DNA of 64,000 nucleotides, from NCBI GenBank assembly GCA_008933995.1, contig WARS01000013.1, positions 10,994,023 through 11,058,022 of the forward strand, written 5' to 3'. The stretch is from Datnioides undecimradiatus (Eukaryota; Chordata; Actinopteri; Lobotiformes; Datnioididae). The notes beneath the pieces are model-generated. The model saw nothing but the letters and a program-made list of their open reading frames with translations, made no database searches and was not told the origin of the DNA. The translations under genes were made by a program, and so were the position numbers. Below, piece after piece: positions 12,780 through 26,482 of the stretch (within the stretch, counting starts at the first letter, position 1; each line of letters opens with the position of its first letter).

Positions 12780-15700
12780 GGGGGGGATCTTTTTCTCTCT
12801 CAGAAATCCTAAGGATTTGAATTATTCATAAAATGCAAGTCTTGTGTTAAAGCGTTTCCTCTGTGCTCTGCTTGCTCCTTTGTTCTTATGTGTGTGTGCA
12901 TTTGTTTGTTTGTTTGTTTAGAGGTGTCAAAAACAACCATTGCAAGAAGCTACTTGCAACGCCTCTATTGTTTATTTACATGCTGACACACTTTAAATCA
13001 GTGTGGTGGTTTTTTTGTTGTTGTTTTTTTTAAATAATGGTTTGGGGAGGAGTCCACACTGCCTCTGACTCGACCTCAAGATGCTGCTGACATAAACGTA
13101 TCAGTGAGCAAAGGAAGTAGGTCAGGAGGTTAGCTAGCTGAAGGTGAAGGCAGGCAGCGTTAAGGGTTACTATACCACCAGTTCAGCTAGCTGTGATGTT
13201 TAGATGGAAGCAGAGAGAGTGTAGACAAAGGCCATGCTCAGAGCTGACATTAAAGTCAGTCTCACTTCACCAAATCACAACTAGACCTCTAAAAATATTA
13301 TGGTGACAATTACACTATGTCATTTATGTAGAGATCCTTCATGACCCCTTTCCCTCACATTGAACACCATTTTCTATGTCCCTGCTCTGATCTTTTTTTA
13401 CTTGTACAAATGCAATCGCAACTGCTGCGATTTCAGGCAGCACAAATCACACTGGTGGTCAGGCAGGGCAGTACAGACAATGGGTGCATCTCATTTCCCT
13501 TTAATGCAACCACAATCTTCCTCACTTGTATTTTCCTCACGTCTTAGCCCCTTACCACTGAAGACATGAGGACAGATGCAAAAAAAAAAAAAGTAGTGAG
13601 AAAGCAGAAACTGAGGAAACAGACTGAAGACGAAGGAGACGTCCTCTTCTCTCAGGCTTCATCTGAGACTACGCCAGTTTCTAATGATGGCAGCACAGCT
13701 GGGTCACAGCTGGATCAGTCATTAGTCAGCTCAGCTGTCTTTTGATGCCTTTGACTTTGAATTTGCACATATATGTACCGTCCAAATATACTACTGCCAT
13801 GGATGGTTAGTTTTAAATGAAAAGTTTGACAAACACCCACATCTACATTACAAAATTGTAATCTTTATTTGGACTGCGGGCAGAAGTCAAACCACCAGAG
13901 TAAAGTGGTAATTGGACTTGACTTGAATGAATGAATGTACCATTCTGCTGGCAGCAATACATTTCTTAAATATTTTTTTTATTTTTTGATGCTGTATTAA
14001 TTGATATTCAGCTACACTATTTAATAATAGGAAATATTTCCTTTCAATCATATTGAAAGAAAATATTTCCTCATTATCAAAATACATTTACAGCTGAATA
14101 GTGACTCTCCTGCTTTCCCTGACTTTAATATAACATATATTATAAAGATTTAAAAAGGGAACAGGCACAATAAAAACAGCTGAATGATTAAAGCTGTTTA
14201 TGATTTTTTTCAAATAATTGTAATTACACTTTCAATCAGAAATAAATCTAAAAATCAGAGTAATGACTGTATATTCATTTTCACGCCATAACTATAAATA
14301 GATGTAGATGTTTTCTGACTTTGAATGTCAAGCAGGCCAAATGAAGTGGTCTCTGGAAGTAGATGCTGACACCCACTTTAATGTCAGCAGTAAATTCAAT
14401 GTGTGCTTGACACAATCAGGATCTATCCAGTTAAATAGTTTGAGGAGAGTCAAGATAGCTGTGATCCAGCCAAGCATATTTTTGGCTTAGTGGTCTGTTT
14501 ATGGTTTTGTGGATAGGTGCACAATACAACAGGTCTCTATGTGTTTGTTTAAAAAGGAAATGACACAAGGAGGAAGAGGATGAAGCAAAAAAAGATGGGA
14601 AACACATGGACATGACTCAGGATGTCAATAAGAGAACAAGGTGGATGAACTGCAGCTACGAGAGCAAATGGAAAGGGGTGGGGGGGGTGAACTACAAGTC
14701 AAATGGAGGCAGGGCTCTCACAGCTGGGGACAGGCCTGAAGATCTGAGAGCAGGCTGAGCTGGGCTGGGATACTGGGATGAGATGGAGGAATGTCACACA
14801 TGCTATCAATGAGCTGTCTGTGTGTTTACCAAAGCAGCGGCTCCATGAAAATGCTTTGGGTCATCGCCATTTGGGACGGATTACAAATACACTGCCCTCT
14901 GCCCCGCTGCTGTTTGCTACTCCTCCAAGATGAGCTCAGTCTGGTTGGGAGAAAGAGTCCTCTCCTGAGGCAAGCCTCGCCCCCGGCCACAGCCCCATTT
15001 CCTCCGACACCCACAGCGGTGCTATAAATAAGTTGGAGGCCTGCCCTCCAAGATCAACCAGGGCACTACAAAGCACCAGCAGACACAGAGACTACTGCCT
15101 CATCACACACCACTCACCAGCAGTTGAGGTGAAGGCGGAATTTAAGTACTGTCAACAGTCGTGCTGAAAGGGAGCTTGAGCAGTATGGAGCCCAGTCTTG
15201 GGTTGTGTAACAGGGAGACCTTCCTTCCACTGCACAGCCACAATTCAAGTTCCCTTGAGCAAGAGAATCTGTACCAACTTGAGGGCTGCTGATCTAAAAC
15301 TTACCAAGTGCTCTGACCTGCCAGTTCTGTATCTGCAAACCTTATTCAGGTCCGGTATGACAAGTTTAGGAATACAGAGTCATGATGGAGTTTGGGTACT
15401 TTGGGTGGGGATGTGTGCATGTGTGTGGATGTTTGACCAAAATTTCACAACGGCAATCCATCCAGCAGTGTGTGCAGTCATACACACTGCTGGATGTACA
15501 AAGTACATAGGATTCATCTTCTGGGCACAATTAATGTCTTTGTCATTAAATCAACCCAGTAGTTAATAGTCATCTACTGACAGGCCAACATTGACACCCA
15601 TAGAGCCATGCTGCTCAGCTAATTAAATACTCTTTGCAGAGTGCTATACACAGTGTATGAGTCTCTTCAGGTTGGATCTGTTACATAAGTCTGATTTCAT

Positions 15701-18700
15701 AACTCTGGTATCTACCTGCCTCTGTGAAATAACAGAGGTGGGTTTTCCCTGAACTTTCGTGAACTGTGAACTGATCGCGCACACCTTGTATATGTCAGTA
15801 TGTGTTAGACACTACGAAGGATGGAGGTGGGGAAATATCACATAGTCATGAAAATTTATTTGCACATCCATAAAGTTAATGCTTTTACATGACAGCAGTC
15901 CCTTTCTTTTACTACACACAGAAAGAACCTCAGGCTACATTCGCCTAGATCTGAGGAGGTGATCCTTTCTAAGTTCAGGAGCATCAAAACAGGTACTGAT
16001 TCATCCAAAACTATGGAGAATAATAAAACTGGCAGGCCGCACAAACGCACCAGGTGGGTGTGTTGGCTCAAGTAAGTGCGTGGTGAAGTTATTCAAAACG
16101 CTTACACAGACTGTTGCAATGTCTGCTGGGAAAGAAAACATCTAGTTTAGTCTACTGAAGATAACGTGTACTCGCACTAATAAAACACCTCAACAGTTTC
16201 TCAGGGGGCAGAAGATAATCCTGCTAATACCAAATACTCTTCAACTGTGCACATGATAAATCCTTATTGTCTTTTCAAATGTTTAGGAAGGAGAGGTTTA
16301 TAGGAGGGCAAGATAAAAAACCAGCATCATGTGTGATCAATCGAGACATTGACTCCCACTTGGACAAACCTCTATACGCACTTTATCTTTAGTGAGAGCC
16401 ACAGACTGGAATAACACTGAAACACGGCCAGTTTTGCACTGTCTCACAGCTCAGTTTCTTGACAGAATGCGACAGAATAGAACAACACAAACGCTGCAGG
16501 TGATTAATGATAAACAAGTCAAGCCAGTCCACAAAATATCAAGTGAGGAATGTGTTTAATATTTTGTGTTTAGCAGCACCATGGCCATGGGGAGCTTTCT
16601 AGATTTAGACAGCATGAGACAGCAAACTGCCACAGAAAAGCTAAAAGTGAAGCCGAATAGGAAGGGACTGATGTAGAGTAGAGAGAGAGAGGGGCAGGGG
16701 CCTATTCTTCTGACCTTTGGGCTGACCTGAGGGGGTTCTGCAAAAAGTGAGGGAAGAGTCTATATTGGCCTGTTTGGCTGCGGCCTGCCACCTCCTCATC
16801 CTCCTCCACAGCCCAGGCACAAACGCTTCAGGATTTTGTAATGGAAGAGAGTGAGAAGAAGGAAGAGGGAGGGAAAAAAAGTTTTCCAATTTGTCATGTT
16901 ACAAAACAGAGAAAAAGAGGCCCCAGCTGTGCCTCTTAAATAAACCTTTCCGGCAAAGTTTGGAGGAGCTGTAGAGGTCTAGCCAGGAGTGAATAAAAGA
17001 AAAGTTCAGACAGGATGTCGACACAGAGAATGGACGACAAAGTATATTCATGTTTAAGCAGCTACAGTATCATATCAATATTATGAAAAAATAGCAACAG
17101 GAGAAAAAGTCCATGGACGTTTCCGTCTGCGTGTGCAACTGCTCAGCTCACTCAGCCTCTTGATGAATGTTTGATTTCATCATGTTTTTGATGAGATGTT
17201 GTGTGTTTTTGCAGATCTACGCAAGCATGTGTTATGTATGCACTTTGGAGCTGAGGAGAATTAATATCAGGAATGTGCTCATGTCTGGCGATAGTTGCCA
17301 AGTAAAATGGAGCTCTGATGTACTGGACAGCACAGGCTTGCCTGCAACTGTTTGTACTTTACAGGTCGGATCTGAGCACATACTCAATCTACGTGGTACT
17401 GAGAAGCAGAACCTATTAAACGAAGCAGAGTAATCAAATGTGAACTTAATTAAGAGCTATTTGGATGTCTGGCTGAGATTTCACCACGTTTCAACCCCAG
17501 AGTGGTAATCAACCATGACTGCTATTTGTAGTAGAGTCAGCGTTGAAGCTCAGAGGGGGGAGGCTACAACCTCCTTCACTTCCACATAAGGATTAAATCG
17601 AATTCAGCAGCAGAGTGGGGATGAAGCAGAAAACCACAAGGTGTGAGCCGCCATTATCAAGTTAGTCAGTTTAGACAAATCCCTTTGCCACACCACCACT
17701 GCAGCACATGCCGTACGTAGCTGTACAGGGAGAGAAATGACAATTAAGCCTACTTAGTATGCTGCCGAGGGAAACATATTAAAGAAGATTATATGAAATT
17801 CTTTAGTGTCTTTTCATAAGACCAGTACAACTTTCAAGTCTCAGTGTGGCGCATGAGCTCCAAGGAGCAGGACTAGATTCTCCAGAAGGTTCTTTCACAT
17901 TCACTGTCCATGTGCAAAACTGGGCACCTTCACCTGCTTTCAAGCTGAGTGTAAGCTGAAAAGATCAATACCACAATAATGGCTTTCAATTCAATACAAG
18001 TGTACAGCTAGCAGCCAGTTAGCTTAGCTTAGCACAATGACTGGCAATGGGGGAACAGCTAGCCTGGCTTTGTCCACAGGTAACACAACCTGTCTACCAT
18101 AACCTCTAATATCTTGTTTGTGTAATCAACAGTGTAAAAATTTAAATTTTCTGTTGTGTGGTTATGCTCTGGACATTTTCTTGGCTCTGAGCAGTTGCCA
18201 GGTAACTAGAAAGGAAGCTACTGCTCCCAGCTAAGAAACAGTCGAGCCCATAACCCTTAGTAAGAGAGAGACATGTTGTTTTTACCCTTTGGTTTTCCTA
18301 CAAATTAAACTAAGAAAGATGAAGCATGTTTATTGGTAAGCTTTTAAAGTGCTGGTCAGGAGGAGGGTACCAATCTATAGAGCCAAGCTAACTGTTCCCT
18401 CCCATTTACAACCTTCATACTAAACTAAGTTAACAAACAGATAGATTGATCTTCTCATCCAAAGCTACTGCCACAAGCCACAAAGGCACAAAGGGAAAGT
18501 GAATTATCCAAAATTTCAAAGTAGTCCTTTCAGTTCAGTCAATCCTGCATGCCAGATCTACATATTCACCATGTAAGAAGAACCTCATCATCTCCAAATG
18601 AAAAGAAAGAGGCTGTTGGAAAAAATATATCTAATTTAGTAATGGTGTGCGTAGGCTAATAATAGGAGAGCGAGCAGCATCCCATTCTCTTTGCAGCAAA

Positions 18701-21700
18701 GCACAATGCACATAATCAGAGAGAACATGCTGCCTACACATGCAGTTGCGTGTGGGTAATCCACATAAGTAAATGTGAAGATCAATTGCCTTAAAATTTG
18801 GTAAAAAATTCAGAATTATATATGTAGAGATTTATCAGATGTGATGTGGTGTGGGCCACAAACATCTCTCACCCATGTTTTTGCTCAGGCGAAAGATAGA
18901 ACAGCCACTGTGGGCCCAGCAAAGGCCATGTGAGGAGATTTCTGCCACAGAGTGAAGGGTGCATGCCTGCTTGAGGAATTAGTGTTACAATTAGGCTTAT
19001 GTTAAGGTTATGGTTGGGTACTTTGTGTTTAGGATTAGAAGTTAAGGAATAAATCTAAATCACAGTTGCATGAATAGTGACCTTGGTCCTGATGTGATTG
19101 AGTGTGTGTGTGCCTGTGGATGGGCTGCATATGTAATGTATCTGAAAATGATCACTAATGTCAGTGTTTCACAATCTGGCAAGATTCAGCAGCATGGAGC
19201 CTTGGCGACTTCTATTAGGTACTTTATCTGTAGATAAGAATGAGGCCTGCTTCTTTGGTTCAATTTTCTTCCAACAGTTCAATTCACAAGTAATCTACAA
19301 TAGGTGCGACTCTGCTCCGTCACACTTTTTGTCCCAGGAAAGAATGGATGTCAGCGAAAAAACCTTGTAGCAGAGGCTTAAATGGATGTGAATGAATGTA
19401 TTTGTTCTGCGGGCTGATGCTGAAAATAGACCGTATTTTAACTGGAGGAGGAACCAAGAATGGAAACTTCTCATAAACAAAGAAATATATGACTGTGATA
19501 GTTGACTGACTATATGTCTATCTGAAGCTGGAACTGAAGCTAAACATTCACAACAGACAAGTATATGATGATTGCATTTCTGCATTAATGGTGTGAATCA
19601 ACTCATGGACAGTATCAATCTTTCACAGCAATAATACTCAATATAACTCCTATTGTGCGAGAGCAACCTGACAAATCAGGGTCACAGCTTTAGGCACGAG
19701 TCATCAACACAAACAGTCCTTTCAGGCCGACACAGAAAGTTAAACTCATGTTTGCTATCAGTGTGAATGGGTCAACACAAATCATCCAGCCTGACCCTGA
19801 CACTGCCTGACCTCAACAATAAAGGGCGAAAGGGATTGTGTTACTTAAATATAATATACTTTCTTTTGCAGTATTAAATACAGTCAAGAATTGAAGGAAT
19901 ACAATAAAGTTGCACACTGGACACAAATGTCCAGCATAAAACACTGTAAGTTTGACAAATTCCTTTTAGCAAGTTGCAGTAAGCAACTGCAGTTACTAAC
20001 TTTTTTGTAATCGTGACTGTTAGGTTGTGATGAATGGTCAACCGTGGGATGAATGAATGTTCATAAAACAATACTATCTCAGTCCTCTACTCTAATCACA
20101 TTCACACCTGTGCATGTGAAGGACCACTGCTCAGTGATAACAGCTTCAGCCATAATTAAGTTTCTTATTCAACTCTCACTGTCTCCCTCTTTCTCTTTTG
20201 CATGCACTCTTACTCATGCAGATATAAATTTATCTGCTGAATTATCAAGGGAGTATAATCTTTTAAACAGATCATTCCCTGGATGATAATAGTGGCTGCC
20301 ACTGGAAGACCATAAAATGAAATGTCTGTGCTTTACACAGAAAACTAAACCCACAAGCTATGGTAATAAAACAAGATCAATGGCTTTCTTTGCACTTACA
20401 TCTAATATAAGTTAACCAAAGCAGTTACAAGACTTAAACAGCACCTCCCAGCTGCTATAATCAATACTTTTATATTGACACTAGATCACATGACTACTTG
20501 TACTTGAACAAGGCGTCTCTAATGATCAACCCACAGAGAATTATCACCCAACTCTGCAGCTCCTCTGTGCACTACTGAGCTTTAGAGTCTTTCAGTTCAT
20601 TGTTTTGGTTTTCCAACCAGCTCCACACTTAAGAAACACACTGTCAGCAACAACAGGCTGGTAACTGAGGTAACAACCAGCTGGTAAACAAAGTGAAAGG
20701 GCCACATAATTTTCTTAAGAGATGTTAAAAAGAGCTGTTAGAGCTGTTGTTAAAAGGCTAAATATTTGCACATTTCTGTATGTTTATCTGTATCAGCTGA
20801 TTGTTTATACACAATGACAACAGCATCACCTGATAAAAATCATAATCCTGAAAATATGAGGTCTAAATCTTTCTGTCTACCACTTATAACCGCTCTCCAA
20901 AAATCCTGGTCACTCATAAACATATTTAAGTTCAGTTTTCTGCTCTCATTGTTTAAACTGTTGACTGTATGATTTTTGTGGAATTGTTTCTAGGCTCTGC
21001 AATGTAGCAACAGGGGGACAATGGCTTCCTTCTTCCTTGGAGTAATGATGAACCATTGGTCATCATGCAGGAAGGATTTCTGACATTTTGTACGAGAAGA
21101 GATAATAACTACTGGCTAAGACAGATTGTCCAGGGGATACAGCCTCCTCCTCAGCATTTGATCTAAGCTACAAATCAAAGACATTTTTATGAGCCTGCTT
21201 TCATAAGTGATTCTTTTCTTCTATCCTCACCTTCACACGCTCAGAGCTGTGGCATGAAAAGTTGCTGGCTAATGTATTGTGAACATACAGTTCTACATTG
21301 TTATCCCTGAGCACGTTTCTGCTCATCTTCTCCCAGAGTGCCTCCTGAGGCCGACTTCTACAGTATCTCCAATCCTTAAATAGCTCCATCTAGATAGTGT
21401 ATCTCAATCAGCGGGCCACAGCTCCAAAGTGGGTCACAAGGCTGGTCTGACAAGCCTGGCCACATATACACAGAGCACTTTGGTGAACATACGCCACCTT
21501 TTAAAAAACTTTGCTGTATTTTCAGGCACTGGTGAAAAAAAGTCAAATATTTTACATTTATGATACGTTTTAGGCAAATGAGTTGGGAGCATCTCAGTGC
21601 TGCTAGTTTTTAAAAAAAATAAAGCACTTTTTTATGCCCTTTTCCCTTCTTGCTGCAGGTTAGATGAGATAATTGACACCACGCCCCTAACTGCATGTTG

Positions 21701-24700
21701 ATTAGGAAACTGAATCCAGGAGACAGTTTGCATAGCTTAGCATAAAAACTGAGAACAGGGGGAAACAGCTAGCTTGGCTCTGAAGGTAAAAAAAAAAAAA
21801 AAAATTATATATATATATATTATATATATATCTCAGCATTTCTTATGTGCTAAATATTTAAACTGAGATTTATCATCTTTTTAAAGGTTATGTGTGGGAG
21901 TATTCGTGGGCTGGGAGAGCAGGTCACACTTAGTAGACTGGGTTATGATATCTTTTATGACAGCTTTTGTAGTCTTTACGCTTGCTTATGCTAACTGGCT
22001 GCTGGCAGGATACATATTGACCTAACAGTGAGGAGATAAGAAGGGTGGTCGATTCTCTTCTAACTAACTAACAAGAAAGTGAATAGGCATATTTTCCAAA
22101 ATTTCAAACTCTTTCTTCAAGGCTAAAACACATTTTTTAATGACATAACAAACGAGAAATAAGGGCAGGAAGTTTCTTCTTTTTACACACAAATGAATAC
22201 CTACAGGACAGGTTTAACCCAAGTTGTGCAGTTCATTGTTTAGTCTATGTGTTGAGTCTTGCACCAGTTGGAAATGCATTGCTTCAGCAGCACAGAATTT
22301 CAATAATGAAGCCACATAAACCATCAGTGTAATAATAAGCAACTGAACTTTACTTAGCCAGAGTTGTTTTCCCCCAGGAAAAGCTACTGACCAAAGTACT
22401 GGATTTTATGTTGTCTTCAGTTATGCAGCCACTGCTGGTTTTCAGTGTGTCACATAAGGTATTTATGCAGCATCGGGATCAACAATTTCTTGGTTATTCA
22501 CTGATCTAAACCAAATATCTAAGGGCAGTGTTAAATATAACCTCCTGTTATTTACATTAGCCACTTTTTACATACACTTTTAAATGGTCAACAGCAACAC
22601 GGACTAACAAATGTAATCTGTGTCCACGTTCGCCTCAGTTGTCAGCAAACAGTAAAGTGGTAACCTTTTGGCCAAGTGGATGTCATTGTGATGACAGTAT
22701 AACACCAGTAACAGCCAAATGCTGGGCCAGTTCTAAGACCTCCACCAAATGTTACAGCAGAAAGAGAGACGCTCCACAGGAAAAGTGCTAGGACAAGAGG
22801 GGCACTGACAGTGCACTGTTAACCCGGAAGTTCTTTTCTATGCAAACAGTTTGAGTAAATACTAATTTTTAAAATTAGTTTTGTTACATTACTTAAAGAG
22901 TTTTGAGTATAAGGAAGAGTGTATGAGGCAGTCATTGGTTGTACTATTTTTGTAAGTTTAACAAACTTAAATGATCAAGTGTTATTCTCATTACAGCGCT
23001 GTTCTGCTAGGATTGGCTGGAAAACTCAAGACAAGTCTGTGCTTGTCTGTTGGCGGATACAGAGAAAGTTGCAATCTATTTTCTCTTTTTATTTTCACAG
23101 AGCACTTAAGGTCGTTGCACTGCATGCCCTTTTGGACAATACATTTTCTGTCTGCAAATTTCTGTTTTTGGACCCTTTAATGGACATTTGCCTGCAGTAA
23201 AGAGGTTACCATTTTCTGCATGAACTAGGTGAGCTGTTTTCAAGTACTACTATTTAGAAACGGCTGGAACTTTTCTAGTTTGAAACGTGTACATTTGAAT
23301 GTGCCTAAATTTGAGGTTGACTTAGGTGAATAATGAGCATTTGATTGTTAGGGATTGATAAACAGTCTTAAATTCAAAATGGGGAATTACATGAGCCAGC
23401 TGGGACGGGCTGATGCAAAGATTAACGGTGGTAAACGTGGAAAAAAAAATGCTGACGGTGAAGAAAGAAACCAAGACAAGGGGAGTGATGGGCCAACGCT
23501 GGCCAGCGCTTTTCACTGAAAGCCAGGTTTGTGAAAGTGTCCTTTAAATGTTTTTCTTATTTGTGTTACATACATCACTACACAACATGTTCAGAGAGGT
23601 AGAAGTAACTCTGCCTGAATATCAAAATTTAGCTTATTTTCAAAAGTTTTTATGTATTTTTCAGGTTTACTTGGAGTTTTACAGGGTTGTTGGTAGAAAT
23701 CTTAAAGAAGAATTCTTTGGTGGTCCTGATGGTTTGTGTCCAAGCTTGATGGAAATCTTCAAAAGGAAGACAGGTCGGATCGGCAAGCTTCTTGTAATGA
23801 TATTGATGGTTGGTTCATCCCTATTACAAAAACTAATTCTCTCACCTTCCCTCGTTGTATTTCTCTGTATGAACAAATAAACTGATATAAGATATATTTC
23901 TTTGTTCTACATTTAAGTGTGTGTTATACCTCTTTGCAGAGCACTGAGCCAACAGCCACTAGATGCCTTGTCCTGAGAGGATGTCCAGTCATTCTTGGGG
24001 ATGATGCATCTGTGTTCCTTAAGAGCAGTTCGGTGAGTAACGTTTTTTGATTATTGCTTGAATCAGTTTTGCCTTTCTCCTATGTTTTGTTTATTTGAGA
24101 TGATGGGTTATGATAATTAGCATTTATGAAGATGTTTCATTGACCTTAACCTATACATGAACACATACAAAAATGGCTCTAACAGCTTGTTTACACAAAA
24201 TTACCTAAAATAAAACCACAGTGAATTATAAAAATCATACTATTAAATAAAGCCATACAGCTGATTGTAGACAAATTGCTGTTAAGCTGATTATCCTCTT
24301 GTTTCTCGCATTATGTAGAATCTTAATGAAGGAGGGACATTCCAGTGGGAATCTATGAGGACAGCAGAGCTGCAAGCCCAGCATCACCACAACATCACAT
24401 CATTGTTAATACATATTTGTTGCTTTGTTGTGTGTTTCAATAAAATAAATAAAATGTACTGGATTGTGTGGTCATTGACAAAAGAAGAATTTAATTGCAA
24501 TTTTCTTATCTCAAATGTTTTAATTTTTAATATAGTCATATTTTTAATAAAACTAGGATTTTAAGTGTATTAAGTTCTGACTGTTGTACTTTTAAGTAGA
24601 CTCCACAGTTTTTTCTATTGTTGATTACTTAAACCATTTAATTGTATATAACTTAAAATGTTAAATTCTGACCATTGTACATTTAAGTTGACTACACTTA

Positions 24701-26431
24701 AACAAATTAATTTTCTCTACTGTCAATAACTTAAACCATTTGAGGCAATCACTTGACGAAAGTGGTTTAAGTACAATCAACTTATCCAGGTTTACAGTGT
24801 GAGGCGAGTTCATTAAGAGGAAAGGAGCCTGAGCTACTTCTATTATTAAGGAGACAGGATGTGTGTTAAATGAAGAAGTTTAACACTTAAGGGAGAGAAT
24901 GACAAAATAGGAATTGAATGAGGAACCAGAAATTTCAGACACAGAACTTCAAAAAACATTCAAAATGGATGTTTCCATGAAAAAACACAGATGTCTCAAG
25001 CTGAAATGACTCCAGCTGTTCCCAGCAACCCAATGTCACCACATTTCTCTGTTTGTATCCTCTCTATAAGGTGTTTACCACTGAAAGCCTTGGGGGACAG
25101 TGCTGTCCATTCCTGAGGACCAGTGATCTCATTTTGCAGTGACATTACAGTACTTTCATGGAGCGAAACGATGTGAATTCTTTCATTAAGGTCTTTTTCA
25201 CTGGGCCCCCAATTAGCAGCGTCTTCAGAACAATTTCATACTGTTCATGGAGGTCCCCTCTGGGAAACAAAGAGCGGTTGAGACCCAATTAAAATTGGGG
25301 TTTGTTGGTGGCCTGGGGTCTTTGCTCTGGCTTCAATACTAAGACAGTGAGAGAAAATCTTTAAAAAAAATGGAAATAGAAGAGTTCCAGGCGAGTCTGA
25401 AAAACTTTACTAGTAACATATGCGCTTCAAAGGGCTCTAAGAATCAAAGAGGCAATCAAAGAGGTTAAAAAAGCAATTTAGCAATGCTTGCAGGGGGTAA
25501 CATGGAGTCGAGCTTCTTATATAAGATGACATGTTGGCTGAGGTTTGGTAAGACTGGCTTCAAAATGTGGGTGTTACAATTACAGAGACCCAGTAAAAAT
25601 CCAAGCTATTGTGTAAATCTCACATTCAGTCTAACTGATTATTATATGAGCCATGTCAGCTGTGAAACGAAAATTTCAAAGGGCTGCGTTGAGAGGCTCC
25701 GTGAAGCACAGCAGCCTCTGCATCCCAGTGGGTTTTCAAGTAAAGCTAAGGTTTTGGCGATCTCCTCTGCACAAGGCTGACTCATCAAATCAAGGCATTA
25801 AGACTGACGCGGAGGAAAATTTCACTAAAACAATAACAGCGCATCGAGGCAGAAACTGTTTGTTTTAGGGCAAGCATTGCTCAGCTGTTGCTGTAATCAG
25901 AGTAGCAGAAGGGAGAAACTGCAGGTGATTGCAGGCTATCTGAGTCTATCTTCAAGGTGGTAATTTATATGGATTTTGCTCCCCAAGAACCTCATAGCAC
26001 TTGATTGCCAAGTGCAAAGAGACAGAGGAGAAGCATTTATGGCTTGACGATGAATCTAACAGAATGCAGCTTGTGGTTTAAATAGGTCATGTATGTTTAA
26101 AGCCCACTGAATCTAATGAAATGTCAAATTTACAACCCTTATTAGCAGCCAGTGCTCCTCTTTGGAAACATTTGCTGACCAGCGAAAGTCATCTTTATTA
26201 TTCTCAGGAGCTGAGCTTTCATTCAAAGGCCAGACATTCCCAGGATGAATGAGGGGCATTATATCTTTGTAAAAATAAACTCACATACTCTTTTCACCTG
26301 CAAAGAATTGAAGAAATCCGTCTGCACTAACTCCTCTTTGATAACGCCCTTTTCCTTTCTTACCAAACAGAGGAGCGTGTGAGTGGGACTTGCAAGGCTT
26401 AATAGTTTCCAGAAGTTGTTCCAGTCTCTTA

Positions 26432-26482
<51 letters not shown>

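Larger units (their letters stand above)
22814..24799 (+). mobile_element. possible inverted-repeat-bounded element carrying a broken gene fragment
   Basis: The left end CACTGTTAACCCGGAAGTT (22814-22832) is an imperfect inverted copy of the right end AACTTATCCAGGTTTACAGT-G (24779-24799; reverse complement CACTGTAAACCTGGATAAGT). The 2 kb between them holds an ETS-like CCGGAAGT at the left end, three splice-consistent exon fragments, an AATAAA cluster near 24440 and a diverged 90-100 bp tandem repeat at the right end. No convincing target-site duplication is visible, so a mobile element is inferred, not shown. Confidence 0.4.

Noticed and set aside
21400-21640. Segment beginning CTCAATCAGCGGGCCACAGC resembling the end of another dispersed repeat
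   Set aside because: Too little matching sequence, and no opposite end found.
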